DNA of 45,335 nt from positions 1 to 45,335 of the forward strand of contig CAIJLJ010000043.1 of assembly GCA_903821395.1 (NCBI GenBank), read 5' to 3'. Positions 16,448-24,545 of the stretch are shown one piece after another. Position numbers and translations under genes: made by a program. The DNA comes from an uncultured Solirubrobacterales bacterium (GTDB lineage Bacteria > Actinomycetota > Thermoleophilia > Solirubrobacterales > Solirubrobacteraceae). The notes beneath the pieces are model-generated. The model saw nothing but the letters and a program-made list of their open reading frames with translations. It was not told the DNA's origin and searched no databases. The stretch's first letter is position 1. The number at the start of each line of letters is the position of its first letter.

Positions 16448-16472
16448 TACCTACCGCATGGTAATAGCTAGA

Positions 16473-17444
16473 TCAATCGGCGAGAACTTCGGGGTGCTCG
16501 CGGTACCACTCAAGCGTTAGCGCGAGGCCCTCTTCGAGATCAACCGCTGGCTCCCAGCCGCTCAGTTCACGCAGCTTGCTGGAGTCGATGTACTGACGGT
16601 CGATCTCACCGTCAGGCACGCCCTCGCCGCGAACGTCGAGTGCCTGGTCGAAGGCGGCGATCTGGCACAGCGTGGCCGCTACATCTAGGGCCCGTCGAGG
16701 GACGCCGCTCCCTGCGTTGAAGGGCTCACCGCTAGCGCCGCCTGCGTCGAGCAGGTCGAGCACAGCGAGGTAGGCGTCAACGGCGTCTGCGACGTAGAGA
16801 AAGTCGCGCTCGGGTGAACCATCCGAGCGAATCACGGGGGCTCGACCTGCGATCACAGCGGCGACGGTTTCGGGAATGAGGCGCGAGCGGTTCTGGTCTC
16901 CCCCTCCGTAGAGGTTCGCCAATCTTGTGACGGCGACGGGCAGTCCGAATGTGGCCCAATAGGAGCGGGCGATGATGTCGGCGGCCGCTTTTGACGCGTC
17001 GTACGGGTGTGATGCCTCAAGCGGCATCGTCTCGACGTACGGTAGGACAGGGCTTGAGCCGTATGCCTTGTCGGAGGAAGCGACGACCACGCGAGCAACT
17101 TCGCTTAAGCGAGCCGCTTCGAGGACGTTCCAGGTGCCGAGCACGTTCGCTTCGAAGGTTGGCCGCGGAGAGAGATTTGCCGTCCCGACGATTGCTTGCG
17201 CAGCGAGGTGGACGACCGTGTCTATTTTGCCGCTCGCAACCGTGCGTTCGAGGAGCTCTGCGTCCAGAAGATCGCCGTCCACGATCTGGCACTGCTGCTC
17301 GACCGAGTCGAGTGCGAGCGCACTGAGCGGCTGAGGGGCCAGGCGGAGGACCGTTACCTCGGCGCCGAGCTCGACCAGTCGTCGCGTAAGCCACGAACCG
17401 AGCAGCCCGTGAGCTCCGGTCACGAGGACTCGGCGGCCGGCCAT
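16473..17444 (-). CDS. NAD-dependent sugar-nucleotide dehydratase, probably CDP-glucose 4,6-dehydratase
   Basis: A 323-residue extended SDR enzyme. The cofactor motif is TGAHGLLGSW near the N-terminus, the active-site pair is YDASK, and DKAYGSS precedes it. The NLYGGGDQNRSRLIPE segment matches the GGGD..RLIPD region of CDP-glucose and GDP-mannose dehydratases. The product would be a CDP-4-keto-6-deoxyhexose. The neighbouring upstream gene is a glucose-1-phosphate cytidylyltransferase, 20 bases away, which favours CDP-glucose as substrate. The ATG at 17444 follows directly after the stop of that gene; a longer in-frame start would overlap it deeply. Confidence 0.82.
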   Translation of the reverse strand: MAGRRVLVTGAHGLLGSWLTRRLVELGAEVTVLRLAPQPLSALALDSVEQQCQIVDGDLLDAELLERTVASGKIDTVVHLAAQAIVGTANLSPRPTFEANVLGTWNVLEAARLSEVARVVVASSDKAYGSSPVLPYVETMPLEASHPYDASKAAADIIARSYWATFGLPVAVTRLANLYGGGDQNRSRLIPETVAAVIAGRAPVIRSDGSPERDFLYVADAVDAYLAVLDLLDAGGASGEPFNAGSGVPRRALDVAATLCQIAAFDQALDVRGEGVPDGEIDRQYIDSSKLRELSGWEPAVDLEEGLALTLEWYREHPEVLAD

Positions 17445-17464
17445 TGCTGCGCCGTACGGAGCTC

Positions 17465-18181
17465 TTACCAGCGGCGCCACGGTGCCTCGTTCCGGTCGTA
17501 GAGATCGTTCAGCATCAACGTGTCCTTGTAGGTATCCATGCAAGCCCAGAAACCGCCGTGCCTGTGAGCGCGAAGCTGCCCAGCGGCGGCAAGCTGCTCC
17601 AGCGGCTCGCGCTCTAAGACGCTATCGCTCTCCAGCGACGCGAGCAGCTCCGGGCCGGCACAGATGAAGCCGCCGTTGATCCACTGGTCGGCGCGGGGCT
17701 TCTCATGGAACCCGGTGATGAGGTCCGCCGATAGATCGAGAACGCCAAATGGAAGCTCCGGCTGCACTGCGGTGACCGTGACCGGAGCGCCGCTCTCCTG
17801 GTGGTCCGCCAGTAGCGCCGCAAGGTCAATGTCGCTAACCCCGTCGCCGTAGGTGAGACAGAATTGCCCGGGACCAAGCCGATCGGCGACGGCCGCGACG
17901 CGTCCGCCGGTCGGCGTGTCGATACCGGTAGGAATGCATTCAACCTCGGCCCCGCTGGGCCAATCTTCTCCGTCCACGAAAACCTTGATCTCGTCCCCGA
18001 GGTAGCCAGTAAGCAGCCAGATCTTGCGGAATCCAGCCTTCAAGTAACACATCGCCACGTGCCAGACGATCGGCATCTCGCCAATTTCGACGAGCGCCTT
18101 CGGGATGCTCGCGCTTTCATGCTGGAGCCGCGTTCCGCGGCCGCCGCAGAGAATCAAGACGGGTGTCTCTTCTGGTCCCAT
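17465..18181 (-). CDS. rfbF: Glucose-1-phosphate cytidylyltransferase-like nucleotidyltransferase
   Basis: A 238-residue nucleotidyltransferase with the signature LCGGRGTRL, then PKALVEIGEMPIVWH, the TYGDGVSDID metal site, and a C-terminal GFWACMDTYKDTLMLNDLY. These match RfbF, which makes CDP-glucose from CTP and glucose 1-phosphate. The typical family length is about 257. The start could be ATG 18181 or an in-frame GTG at 18223; the shorter form keeps clear of the divergent gene's promoter. Together with the dehydratase gene it forms the first two steps of CDP-deoxyhexose synthesis for surface glycans. Confidence 0.83.
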   Translation of the reverse strand: MGPEETPVLILCGGRGTRLQHESASIPKALVEIGEMPIVWHVAMCYLKAGFRKIWLLTGYLGDEIKVFVDGEDWPSGAEVECIPTGIDTPTGGRVAAVADRLGPGQFCLTYGDGVSDIDLAALLADHQESGAPVTVTAVQPELPFGVLDLSADLITGFHEKPRADQWINGGFICAGPELLASLESDSVLEREPLEQLAAAGQLRAHRHGGFWACMDTYKDTLMLNDLYDRNEAPWRRW

Positions 18182-18241
18182 TGGCGCGTGATGTTCGCAG
18201 CACTGCTCAACCGATGTCGGCACAGGGCTTGCTGGCGCGGC

Positions 18242-18247
18242 TACTCT
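18242..18247 (+). promoter_or_regulatory. -10-like element, possible leaderless start of the phosphohexomutase gene
   Basis: TACTCT ends 8 bases before the GTG at 18256. A transcript starting about 7 bases after it would begin at or next to the start codon. No clear -35 element is seen. Confidence 0.35.
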
Positions 18248-18255
18248 GTCAAATC

Positions 18256-19629
18256 GTGAAGGTTCCCAGCGAGATCTTTAAGGCCTACGACATCCGCGGT
18301 CTCTACGGCGAGCAGATCGACGGAGACCTCGCCGAGCAGATCGGCCGAGCGTTCGTCCGAGTGCTCAGCCAGATGACCGGCCGCGACACCGCCGACCTCG
18401 GTATCGGCCTTGGCCATGACATGCGGCTTGAAGCTCCTGAGCTAGCCGAGCGCTACCTGCAAGGCATGCTCTCTGAGGGCGCGCACGTGATCGACATTGG
18501 TGAGGTCGGGAGCGAGATGCTGTATTGGCTCGTCGGCAGTCGCGAGCTTGACGGCGGGCTGATGTGCACGGCATCGCACAACCCAAAGGCTTACACCGGC
18601 GCCAAGCTCGTCAAACGCGGAGCAATCGCGCTCTCCGGCGACAGCGGCATCACAGACATCCGCGACATGATTGAGGCGGGCCTTGGACCTGCGCCCGGCG
18701 GCGGGACCTCAGAGTCGATCAAGATTTACAACCCATTCCGCGCCGCAGCGCTGGAGTTCATCGATCCAGACCTAATCAAGCCGCTGAAGGTCGTCGTCGA
18801 CGGCGGTAACGGGATGGCTGGGCCGATGGTTGGTCCTCTGCTCGAGTATCTAGGCCTAGAGCTCGATAAGAACTACTTCATCCCCGACGGCGAATTCCCA
18901 GACCACGAACCGAACCCGATGCTGCCCGAGAACCGCGCCTTCATCATGAACCGCGTGGTCGAAACTGGAGCTGACATCGGAATCGCCTGGGACGGCGACG
19001 CCGACCGCTGCTTCTTCATTGACGACAAGGGAGAATTCGTCGATGGCGATTTCCTCACCACGCTGCTGGCGGAAAGCCTGCTCGAGAAGCATCCTGAATC
19101 GACAATCCTTTACGACGTCCGCGCATCGCGGGCGGTCGCTGACACGGTCGAGCGGCTTGGCGGCCGCGCGCTGGAGAATCGCGTCGGGCACGCCTTCTTC
19201 AAGACGCGCATGCGGGAAGAAGACGCAATCTTTGGCGGCGAAGTCTCCGGGCACTACTACTTCCGCGACTTTTACTGCGCCGACTCGGGCACGATTCCAG
19301 CGCTGCTAATGCTGGAGATCCTATCCCAGGCTGAGCGACCGCTGAGCGCAATGCTGGCGGAACTAAAAGCGAAGTACTTCATCTCCGGCGAGATCAACTC
19401 CGAAGTCGACGACGCCCAGGCCAAACTCGAAGAGATCGTCGTTACCTACGAGGCTCAAGGCGCAAAGATCAGCCGCCTTGACGGCGTGAGCGTTGACTTC
19501 GACGACTGGCACTTCAATGTCAGGGCTTCAAATACCGAGCCGCTGCTGCGACTCTGCCTCGAGTCGCTCGTCTCTGTTGAGGACATGGAAGCGCGCCGCG
19601 ACGAGGTGCTCGGGCTGATTCGCGCGTGA
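18256..19629 (+). CDS. manB: Phosphomannomutase/phosphoglucomutase
   Basis: A 457-residue alpha-D-phosphohexomutase. The phosphoserine loop TASHNP has its serine at residue 107, the metal loop DGDADR is at 246-251, the sugar-binding GEVSGHYYF loop follows, and the phosphate-binding RASNTEP loop is near the C-terminus. It interconverts hexose 6- and 1-phosphates, supplying mannose 1-phosphate or glucose 1-phosphate; the latter would feed the divergent cytidylyltransferase. The GTG at 18256 starts right before the conserved PSEIFKAYDIRG; in-frame starts further upstream would run into the cytidylyltransferase gene. Confidence 0.93.
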   Translation: MKVPSEIFKAYDIRGLYGEQIDGDLAEQIGRAFVRVLSQMTGRDTADLGIGLGHDMRLEAPELAERYLQGMLSEGAHVIDIGEVGSEMLYWLVGSRELDGGLMCTASHNPKAYTGAKLVKRGAIALSGDSGITDIRDMIEAGLGPAPGGGTSESIKIYNPFRAAALEFIDPDLIKPLKVVVDGGNGMAGPMVGPLLEYLGLELDKNYFIPDGEFPDHEPNPMLPENRAFIMNRVVETGADIGIAWDGDADRCFFIDDKGEFVDGDFLTTLLAESLLEKHPESTILYDVRASRAVADTVERLGGRALENRVGHAFFKTRMREEDAIFGGEVSGHYYFRDFYCADSGTIPALLMLEILSQAERPLSAMLAELKAKYFISGEINSEVDDAQAKLEEIVVTYEAQGAKISRLDGVSVDFDDWHFNVRASNTEPLLRLCLESLVSVEDMEARRDEVLGLIRA

Positions 19630-20684
19630 GCGCGCTTTGGGACCAAAGCTCCGACGAGGCCGCCGCCGCTCGTGAGCGCGGCATTCACGCAATACCGCTG
19701 CCGACCCCTTTCGGAATCGGGCCGATCAACACCTACCTGATCGATGACGACCCGTTAACGCTGGTCGACACTGGCCCCAACTCCGGCCTTGCGCTCGATG
19801 CGCTCGAATCAGAGCTCGCTCGGCTCGGAAAGAAGATCGACGACCTCGAGCTGATCATCGTCAGCCACCAGCACATGGATCACCTTGGGCTAACCGAGAT
19901 CATCGCGCGCCGCTCCGGCGCGCCGGTCGCGGCGCTGGCATCGCTCGTCCCATGCCTCGCCGAATACGACGCGTGGATGGAGGCCGACGACCGGTTTGCC
20001 GCCGCAGTCATGCAGCGCCATGGCATCCCGGACGAGACCTGCCTGGCGTTGAGGAGTGTGTCCCGCTCGTTCCGTGGCTGGGGCGCGCCAACGACCGTCA
20101 CGCAGCCGCTCGGGGACGGCGACGAGCTTAAGTTTCGCGACCGAACGCTGACCGTTCACCACCGGCCAGGGCATTCTCCGTCCGACACGATCTTCTTTGA
20201 TTCTGAGGGTAAGACACTTATCGCCGCCGACCATCTGATCGCCAGCGTCTCGTCGAACCCGCTAATCGCGCGGCCGCTCGACGCCCCGATCGACGAGCCG
20301 GAGGGCGCCGCCGCTCTCGCCCGCCCGAAGTCGCTGATGATTTACCTTGAGTCCCTCCGGGCGACCCGCGAGATGGGTCCGATCGACCTGATCCTCCCTG
20401 GCCACGGGCCGGGCTTTACAGATCACGTGGCTCTAATTGACGAGCGTTTCCGACTCCATCAGCGACGGGCCGACAAGCTTTACGGGCTGATAGCCGAGGA
20501 GCCGCGCAGCGGCTACGGCTTGGCGCAGGCGCTATGGGGCAACGTTGCTGTCACGCAGGCGTACCTAACGCTCTCGGAGGCTCTCGGTCACGTAGACCTG
20601 CTGATTGACGAGGGACGGGTCATCGAATGCTTCGATGATGCTGGGATCGCTTACTTCGAGGCGACAAGCTCGCCGACGAGCTGA
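19626..20684 (+). CDS. Metallo-beta-lactamase-fold hydrolase
   Basis: A 352-residue protein with the metal motif SHQHMDHLG, downstream metal histidines in HHRPGHSPSDT and AADHL, and LPGHGPGF. A C-terminal winged-helix-like domain (about 285-340) resembles the lactamase-B-associated domain. Relatives include glyoxalase II, LACTB2-like and arylsulfatase-like enzymes; the substrate cannot be read from the sequence. The GTG start overlaps the stop of the hexomutase gene by 4 bases. The 3' end overlaps the opposing glycosyltransferase gene by 34 bases. Confidence 0.88.
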   Translation: MSALWDQSSDEAAAARERGIHAIPLPTPFGIGPINTYLIDDDPLTLVDTGPNSGLALDALESELARLGKKIDDLELIIVSHQHMDHLGLTEIIARRSGAPVAALASLVPCLAEYDAWMEADDRFAAAVMQRHGIPDETCLALRSVSRSFRGWGAPTTVTQPLGDGDELKFRDRTLTVHHRPGHSPSDTIFFDSEGKTLIAADHLIASVSSNPLIARPLDAPIDEPEGAAALARPKSLMIYLESLRATREMGPIDLILPGHGPGFTDHVALIDERFRLHQRRADKLYGLIAEEPRSGYGLAQALWGNVAVTQAYLTLSEALGHVDLLIDEGRVIECFDDAGIAYFEATSSPTS

Positions 20685-21673
20685 TCCAGCGCTACCGCGG
20701 TATTCGCCCAGCTGAACTGCGCGGCGCGGGCAACTCCAGCCTCTGCGAGCTTGCGGTCCCCGATTGCGGCGAGGATCTGCTCGCCGATCTGCAGTGCGTC
20801 CAGCGGGTCTGCGTAGAGCGCGGCGTTAGCGCCGGTCTCTGGAAGCGAGCCAGCGGTGGAGAGGACTGTAGGCACGCCACTAGCCATCGCTTCGAGTGCA
20901 GTTAACCCAAACCCCTCGTGCAATGAAGGAAGAACGAAGGCGCTCGCACCGGCGTAGAGACCAGGAAGCAGCGCGTCGTCTACGTATCCGAGAAAGCGAA
21001 CCGCGCCTCGTGGCGTCTGCTCTTTGAACTGAGGGCGATCACCTCCGGCAACCACGAGCTCCACGCCGTCCGACGCGAGCATTCGCGCGGCAGGCTCGAG
21101 CGCGGCGAGGTTCTTGCGCGCCGTCCGACTGGCAACACAAAGAACGTATGGCTGATGAAGGCCGAGAACTTCTCGCGCGCGGTCGCTCTCAGCACCCGGC
21201 GAGAATCGGGCGTCCACGCCACCGGGGATGACATGCACCTTCTCGCCCTCCACCCCGAGCAACGAGATCAATTCTGACTTCGAGAACTCGCTGCCAGTCA
21301 CGATCGCTAACGCGCTGTTGGCGATCCGAGGCAAAATCGCCCGCTGGTAACTGGCGTAGAGGTTTGAATACCAATCGGGCTGACGCAGCGCGGCGGCGTC
21401 GAAGATGTGGACGAGATTCCGCGAAAACGCGAGCGGTGCGAGGTTCGCGGGGTTGATCAGCAGCGGAGTCGCGGCTCGGCGTGCTTCAAGAGGAAGCGCG
21501 ACCTGCTCCCAAAGCTGACCGGCGCGATGAGTCATCGCAGCCGGAGGACGGACAAGCCGGTACTCGCGCCCACCAAGCTTGGGGAGTCTTTCCGCGAGTT
21601 CGCGCGCCCATCGTTCGACACCACCCAGTTCGGGGCGCGACGCTGCACGGCAGTTGATCAGGACGGCGGTGAT
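20651..21673 (-). CDS. Family 4 (GT-B) glycosyltransferase with no standard start codon
   Basis: The C-terminal half has the GT4 donor-site signatures: VASRTARKNLAALEPAARML, SLHEGFGLTALEAMASGVPTV and a PETG motif. The first ATG in frame is at 21535, but the frame stays open upstream to the TAG stop of pdxT at 21683-21685. That extra stretch encodes a clear GT4 N-terminus (AVLINCRAASRPELGGVERW, then ARELAERL), so translation must begin before 21535. No ATG, GTG or TTG exists there; ATC at 21673 or CTG at 21661 would give about 340 residues, the normal size. Readthrough of the in-frame TAG or a sequence error are other options. It probably transfers a hexose to a lipid or polysaccharide acceptor. 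Confidence 0.85.
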   Translation of the reverse strand: MTAVLINCRAASRPELGGVERWARELAERLPKLGGREYRLVRPPAAMTHRAGQLWEQVALPLEARRAATPLLINPANLAPLAFSRNLVHIFDAAALRQPDWYSNLYASYQRAILPRIANSALAIVTGSEFSKSELISLLGVEGEKVHVIPGGVDARFSPGAESDRAREVLGLHQPYVLCVASRTARKNLAALEPAARMLASDGVELVVAGGDRPQFKEQTPRGAVRFLGYVDDALLPGLYAGASAFVLPSLHEGFGLTALEAMASGVPTVLSTAGSLPETGANAALYADPLDALQIGEQILAAIGDRKLAEAGVARAAQFSWANTAVALDQLVGELVASK

Positions 21674-21682
21674 CGCGCGAGT

Positions 21683-22285
21683 CTAAGTGGCAGCGAGGCG
21701 CGCGTCGCGCACACTCTGCAAAAAGAGAGCGTGGACGCGGTCGTCATCGCCGAGCTCAGGGTGGAACGCGACAACAAGGACTGAGCCGTCGCGCGCGGCT
21801 ACCGCGTGGCCTTCAATCTCGGCTAGGACTTCAACGCCAGGGCCGTGCTCGGCGATCCACGGCGCTCGGATGAAGACCGCTTCGATTGGTCCTCCATCCA
21901 GGCCTAAATCGACCTCAGCCTCAAAGCTTCGGACCTGACGGCCGAAGGCGTTGCGTTCAGCGCGAATGTCAGCGATTGCGAGGTGGTCGCGGTCTAGCAT
22001 GATCAGCCCGGCACAAGTGCCGAAGATCGGCTTGCCGCTGGCGTGGAAGGCGCGTAGCGGATCTCCGAGCTGCTCGCGTTCGATGCCGAGCGTAATCGTC
22101 GTCGACTCACCACCAGGAATCACGATCCCGTCAAGCCCATCGAGGTCGTCTGGCACGCGCACCTCGCGCACGAGCGCACCGAGCCTCACGAGGACGGCGC
22201 TGTGTGCTTCGAAATCACCTTGGAGCGCGAGCACGCCAACGGTCAGCTGATCGCCGGCCGCACCCGGCGCCGGCACGCCACTCAC
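21683..22285 (-). CDS. pdxT: Pyridoxal 5'-phosphate synthase glutaminase subunit PdxT
   Basis: A 200-residue class I glutamine amidotransferase with the oxyanion loop PGGEST, the nucleophile C91 in FGTCAGL and the His-Glu pair in AFHPELGDD (H175, E177). PdxT releases ammonia from glutamine and passes it to PdxS in the 12+12 PLP synthase. The GTG start overlaps the pdxS stop by 4 bases. The first 13 residues before [10 protein letters not shown] are a non-conserved extension. The TAG stop is in frame with the following glycosyltransferase coding sequence. Confidence 0.95.
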   Translation of the reverse strand: MSGVPAPGAAGDQLTVGVLALQGDFEAHSAVLVRLGALVREVRVPDDLDGLDGIVIPGGESTTITLGIEREQLGDPLRAFHASGKPIFGTCAGLIMLDRDHLAIADIRAERNAFGRQVRSFEAEVDLGLDGGPIEAVFIRAPWIAEHGPGVEVLAEIEGHAVAARDGSVLVVAFHPELGDDDRVHALFLQSVRDARLAAT

Positions 22286-23166
22286 CAGCCGCGGTTGCTG
22301 AGCAGCTCAGACTCGTCGAGCTTGCGCGATTCAATCGAATCCATTGCAGCCCCGAGGCCTTCAGAGGCGCGGAGCACGCGCTCTGGAACTTCGTAGTGCG
22401 TCGTGGCCTCAACGATTGCCGCTGCCCGAGACTCAGGGTCGGCGCTTTTGAAGATGCCCGAACCGACGAAAACGCCTTCAGCGCCAAGCTGCATTACGAG
22501 CGAAGCATCGGCCGGTGTGGCGATCCCACCAGCGCAGAACATTACTACCGGCAGTCGGCCGCTTTCGGCAACAGCGCGCACGAGTTCGAGCGGCGCAGCG
22601 TGGTCCTTGGCTGCGGTTGCGATCTCTGCGTCGCTGAGCCCGCCGAGTCGCTTAATCTCGCCATTGATGGTTCGCAGGTGCCGCACTGCTTCAACGATGT
22701 CACCGGTTCCGGCTTCGCCCTTCGAGCGGATCATCGCTGCGCCTTCGCCGATTCGGCGCAAAGCCTCACCTAGGTTGGTTGCGCCGCAGACGAATGGCAC
22801 CTTAAATGGCCACTTGTCGATGTGGTTGGCCTCGTCGGCGGGAGTCAGGACCTCCGACTCGTCGATGTAGTCGACCTCTAGCGCTTCGAGCACCTGAGCC
22901 TCGGCGAAGTGGCCGATGCGGGCCTTCGCCATCACCGGAATCGTCACTGCCTCTTGAATCGACTGGATCATCTCCGGGTCAGACATCCGCGCCACGCCGC
23001 CGTCACGGCGAATGTCCGACGGGACGCGCTCAAGCGCCATTACGGCGCAGGCGCCGGCAGCCTCGGCAATGCGAGCCTGCTCCTGATCGATCACGTCCAT
23101 GATCACGCCGCCCTTAAGCATCTCTGCCAGGCCAGCCTTTACTTTGAAGGTTGCTTCGTCGCGCAT
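22282..23166 (-). CDS. pdxS: Pyridoxal 5'-phosphate synthase lyase subunit PdxS
   Basis: A 294-residue TIM-barrel protein, the standard family length. The Schiff-base lysine K81 is in [19 protein letters not shown], and the phosphate loop is in [13 protein letters not shown]...[11 protein letters not shown]. It condenses ribose 5-phosphate, glyceraldehyde 3-phosphate and ammonia to PLP. The ATG at 23166 is preferred over an upstream TTG (23187) because the protein then begins where the family does and TAGACT lies 7 bases upstream. pdxS-pdxT is the usual operon; PLP is also the cofactor of the ThrC-like enzyme in this window. Confidence 0.97.
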   Translation of the reverse strand: MRDEATFKVKAGLAEMLKGGVIMDVIDQEQARIAEAAGACAVMALERVPSDIRRDGGVARMSDPEMIQSIQEAVTIPVMAKARIGHFAEAQVLEALEVDYIDESEVLTPADEANHIDKWPFKVPFVCGATNLGEALRRIGEGAAMIRSKGEAGTGDIVEAVRHLRTINGEIKRLGGLSDAEIATAAKDHAAPLELVRAVAESGRLPVVMFCAGGIATPADASLVMQLGAEGVFVGSGIFKSADPESRAAAIVEATTHYEVPERVLRASEGLGAAMDSIESRKLDESELLSNRGW

Positions 23167-23173
23167 CGTGTTC

Positions 23174-23179
23174 AGTCTA
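23174..23179 (-). promoter_or_regulatory. -10-like element before pdxS, possible leaderless start
   Basis: TAGACT on the minus strand ends 7 bases before the pdxS ATG. No ribosome-binding site is present, so the mRNA may begin at the start codon. Confidence 0.42.
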
Positions 23180-23225
23180 CGGCCCAACGGCCGCCAGAGA
23201 CTACGCGCCAGAAAATTTGCGCCGT

Positions 23226-24107
23226 TTACTTGAGGCGGAAAGCCTTGATGCGGTCGGCGTAGCGTTCGGTGTCACGGCTGTAAACGCCATAGGCGAGCGC
23301 CTGAATGACGCTCAGTAGCGCGACATGCGAGCGCACATAAGCAGGCGAGTTCGACGAGTAGTAGAGCTGAACCTGTGCCAGCTTTGCGACCTCAGAGAGT
23401 GTCGCGTCGGTGATAGCGAGCGTGCTGCCACCGCGGTGACGAGCAAGCTTCATGCCGCGCAGCACCAGCGGATGCGGTCGGCCTGCGGCCAGTCCGATTA
23501 CAAGCGAGTTCTCGTCGATTCGGCCGAGCCGCCCAAGCGCTTCCTGCGAGGGACTGGCAACCGTCTCAGCTTCGATGTCGAGCAGCATCAGCAGATGACG
23601 CAGGTAAGAAGCGAAGAAAGCCATCTGATCGGTGCCGACAACAAGGACGCGCGAAGAGTTAGCGATCGATTCGATAGCAGCTTCGACGTCACGGCGCGAG
23701 ACCTTACGCGCCGTCTCTTCGACGTTTAGGTGGTCGGCTACAAGCGCGGTCTCGAATTCATTCTGGTCGAGGGCGAAGAGCGGCTCGGAGCCGGAACCCC
23801 CACCCTCCTGCCCGCTGGCAACGCGGCGACGGTACTCCTCGCGTGCTGCAACTTGCAGTTCGGGGAATCCTTCAAAACCGAGTGCCTGCGAGAAGCGAAC
23901 AACCGTCGAGCTCGAGGTGTTCGCACGCCGAGCGAGTTCTTCGGCGGTCTGGAACGCGACTTCGTCGAGATGATCGACGATGTACTGAGCAACGTCCTTT
24001 TGGGAGCGCGAGAACTCATCGAAGCGTGCCTCGATGTAGGTAGACAGGGCCTGATGACCGCTGCCCTCGCGCCGCGTGGTCGTGGATGAACTTCCGGTTG
24101 TCTTCAT
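23226..24107 (-). CDS. RpiR/MurR-family transcriptional regulator with SIS domain
   Basis: A 293-residue protein. The N-terminal RpiR helix-turn-helix (about 30-105) contains [33 protein letters not shown] sugar-phosphate-binding domain follows (about 140-270; [18 protein letters not shown] and [16 protein letters not shown]). Such regulators respond to sugar phosphates. The ATG at 24107 is chosen over a longer frame that would cover the divergent small gene. The gene ends 59 bases before pdxS in the same direction; control of PLP synthesis or of the sugar genes nearby is possible but not shown. Confidence 0.87.
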   Translation of the reverse strand: MKTTGSSSTTTRREGSGHQALSTYIEARFDEFSRSQKDVAQYIVDHLDEVAFQTAEELARRANTSSSTVVRFSQALGFEGFPELQVAAREEYRRRVASGQEGGGSGSEPLFALDQNEFETALVADHLNVEETARKVSRRDVEAAIESIANSSRVLVVGTDQMAFFASYLRHLLMLLDIEAETVASPSQEALGRLGRIDENSLVIGLAAGRPHPLVLRGMKLARHRGGSTLAITDATLSEVAKLAQVQLYYSSNSPAYVRSHVALLSVIQALAYGVYSRDTERYADRIKAFRLK

Positions 24108-24164
24108 AGGCCTGCTCTGTTTCGACGCCCCTACCCCCTGTTCCTTCCCAAATCGACCAATGGC

Positions 24165-24170
24165 TAGGAT
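24165..24170 (+). promoter_or_regulatory. -10-like element before the 104-residue protein
   Basis: TAGGAT ends exactly 6 bases before the ATG at 24177, the same spacing as at several other genes here, consistent with a leaderless transcript. Confidence 0.42.
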
Positions 24171-24176
24171 CGGAAG

Positions 24177-24491
24177 ATGACTGAAGAGGCTGAGCCTGAG
24201 CAAATGCAGCGGATCGAGATGGACGGCGCATCGATAGAGGCTCTGATCCGCAGCGCTGCTATCGAGGAGCTTCGTCAAGACAGCACTGAGCTCGAGCGCA
24301 AGCAGTCACTTAGCCGTGGCGCTACCGCTTTAGACGCCCTCTGCGGTCTCAGCGACCGCCAGGGAACTGGCGCCGTCTGGGACGTGCTCTGCGAACTCAA
24401 CCGGACCCAGCTAATTAGTTTTGCGACCTTCGCCGTTAGCGAAATGGCTGAACACACTGAGTATCACTGGGCCGATCGACCCGAAGATTAG
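24177..24491 (+). CDS. Small acidic protein of unknown function
   Basis: A 104-residue soluble protein, mostly helical by eye, rich in Glu/Asp, with no signal peptide or membrane segment. It has two cysteines (in DALCGLS and DVLCELN) and a helical repeat-like pattern in the second half. I recognise no domain. It is probably a real gene because a TAGGAT element lies 6 bases upstream of the ATG and it fills the gap between the divergent RpiR regulator and the acyl-CoA dehydrogenase gene. Confidence 0.6.
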   Translation: MTEEAEPEQMQRIEMDGASIEALIRSAAIEELRQDSTELERKQSLSRGATALDALCGLSDRQGTGAVWDVLCELNRTQLISFATFAVSEMAEHTEYHWADRPED

Positions 24492-24515
24492 TTCGGGCGC
24501 GCCAAGCCAACCGCT

Positions 24516-24539
24516 ACTGACCAACCGGTCAGTTACAAT
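24516..24539 (+). promoter_or_regulatory. TetR-type operator palindrome overlapping the acyl-CoA dehydrogenase promoter
   Basis: ACTGACC-AACC-GGTCAGT (24516-24533) is a perfect 7-bp inverted repeat with a 4-base spacer. It abuts TACAAT (24534-24539), which ends 6 bases before the ATG at 24546. A repressor on this site would block RNA polymerase. The shape resembles sites of TetR-type regulators of fatty-acid genes in actinobacteria; which regulator binds is not known. Confidence 0.7.
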
Positions 24540-24545
24540 GGCGGC

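Noticed and set aside
16446-16465. Inverted repeat ATTACC/GGTAAT covering the yebC start codon
   Set aside because: Only 6 bp with an 8-base loop; too weak to claim regulation without conservation.
21535-21683. Glycosyltransferase read as an N-terminally truncated pseudogene starting at 21535
   Set aside because: The sequence upstream of 21535 encodes a conserved GT4 N-terminus without stops or frameshifts, so only the start codon is unusual and the gene is otherwise intact.
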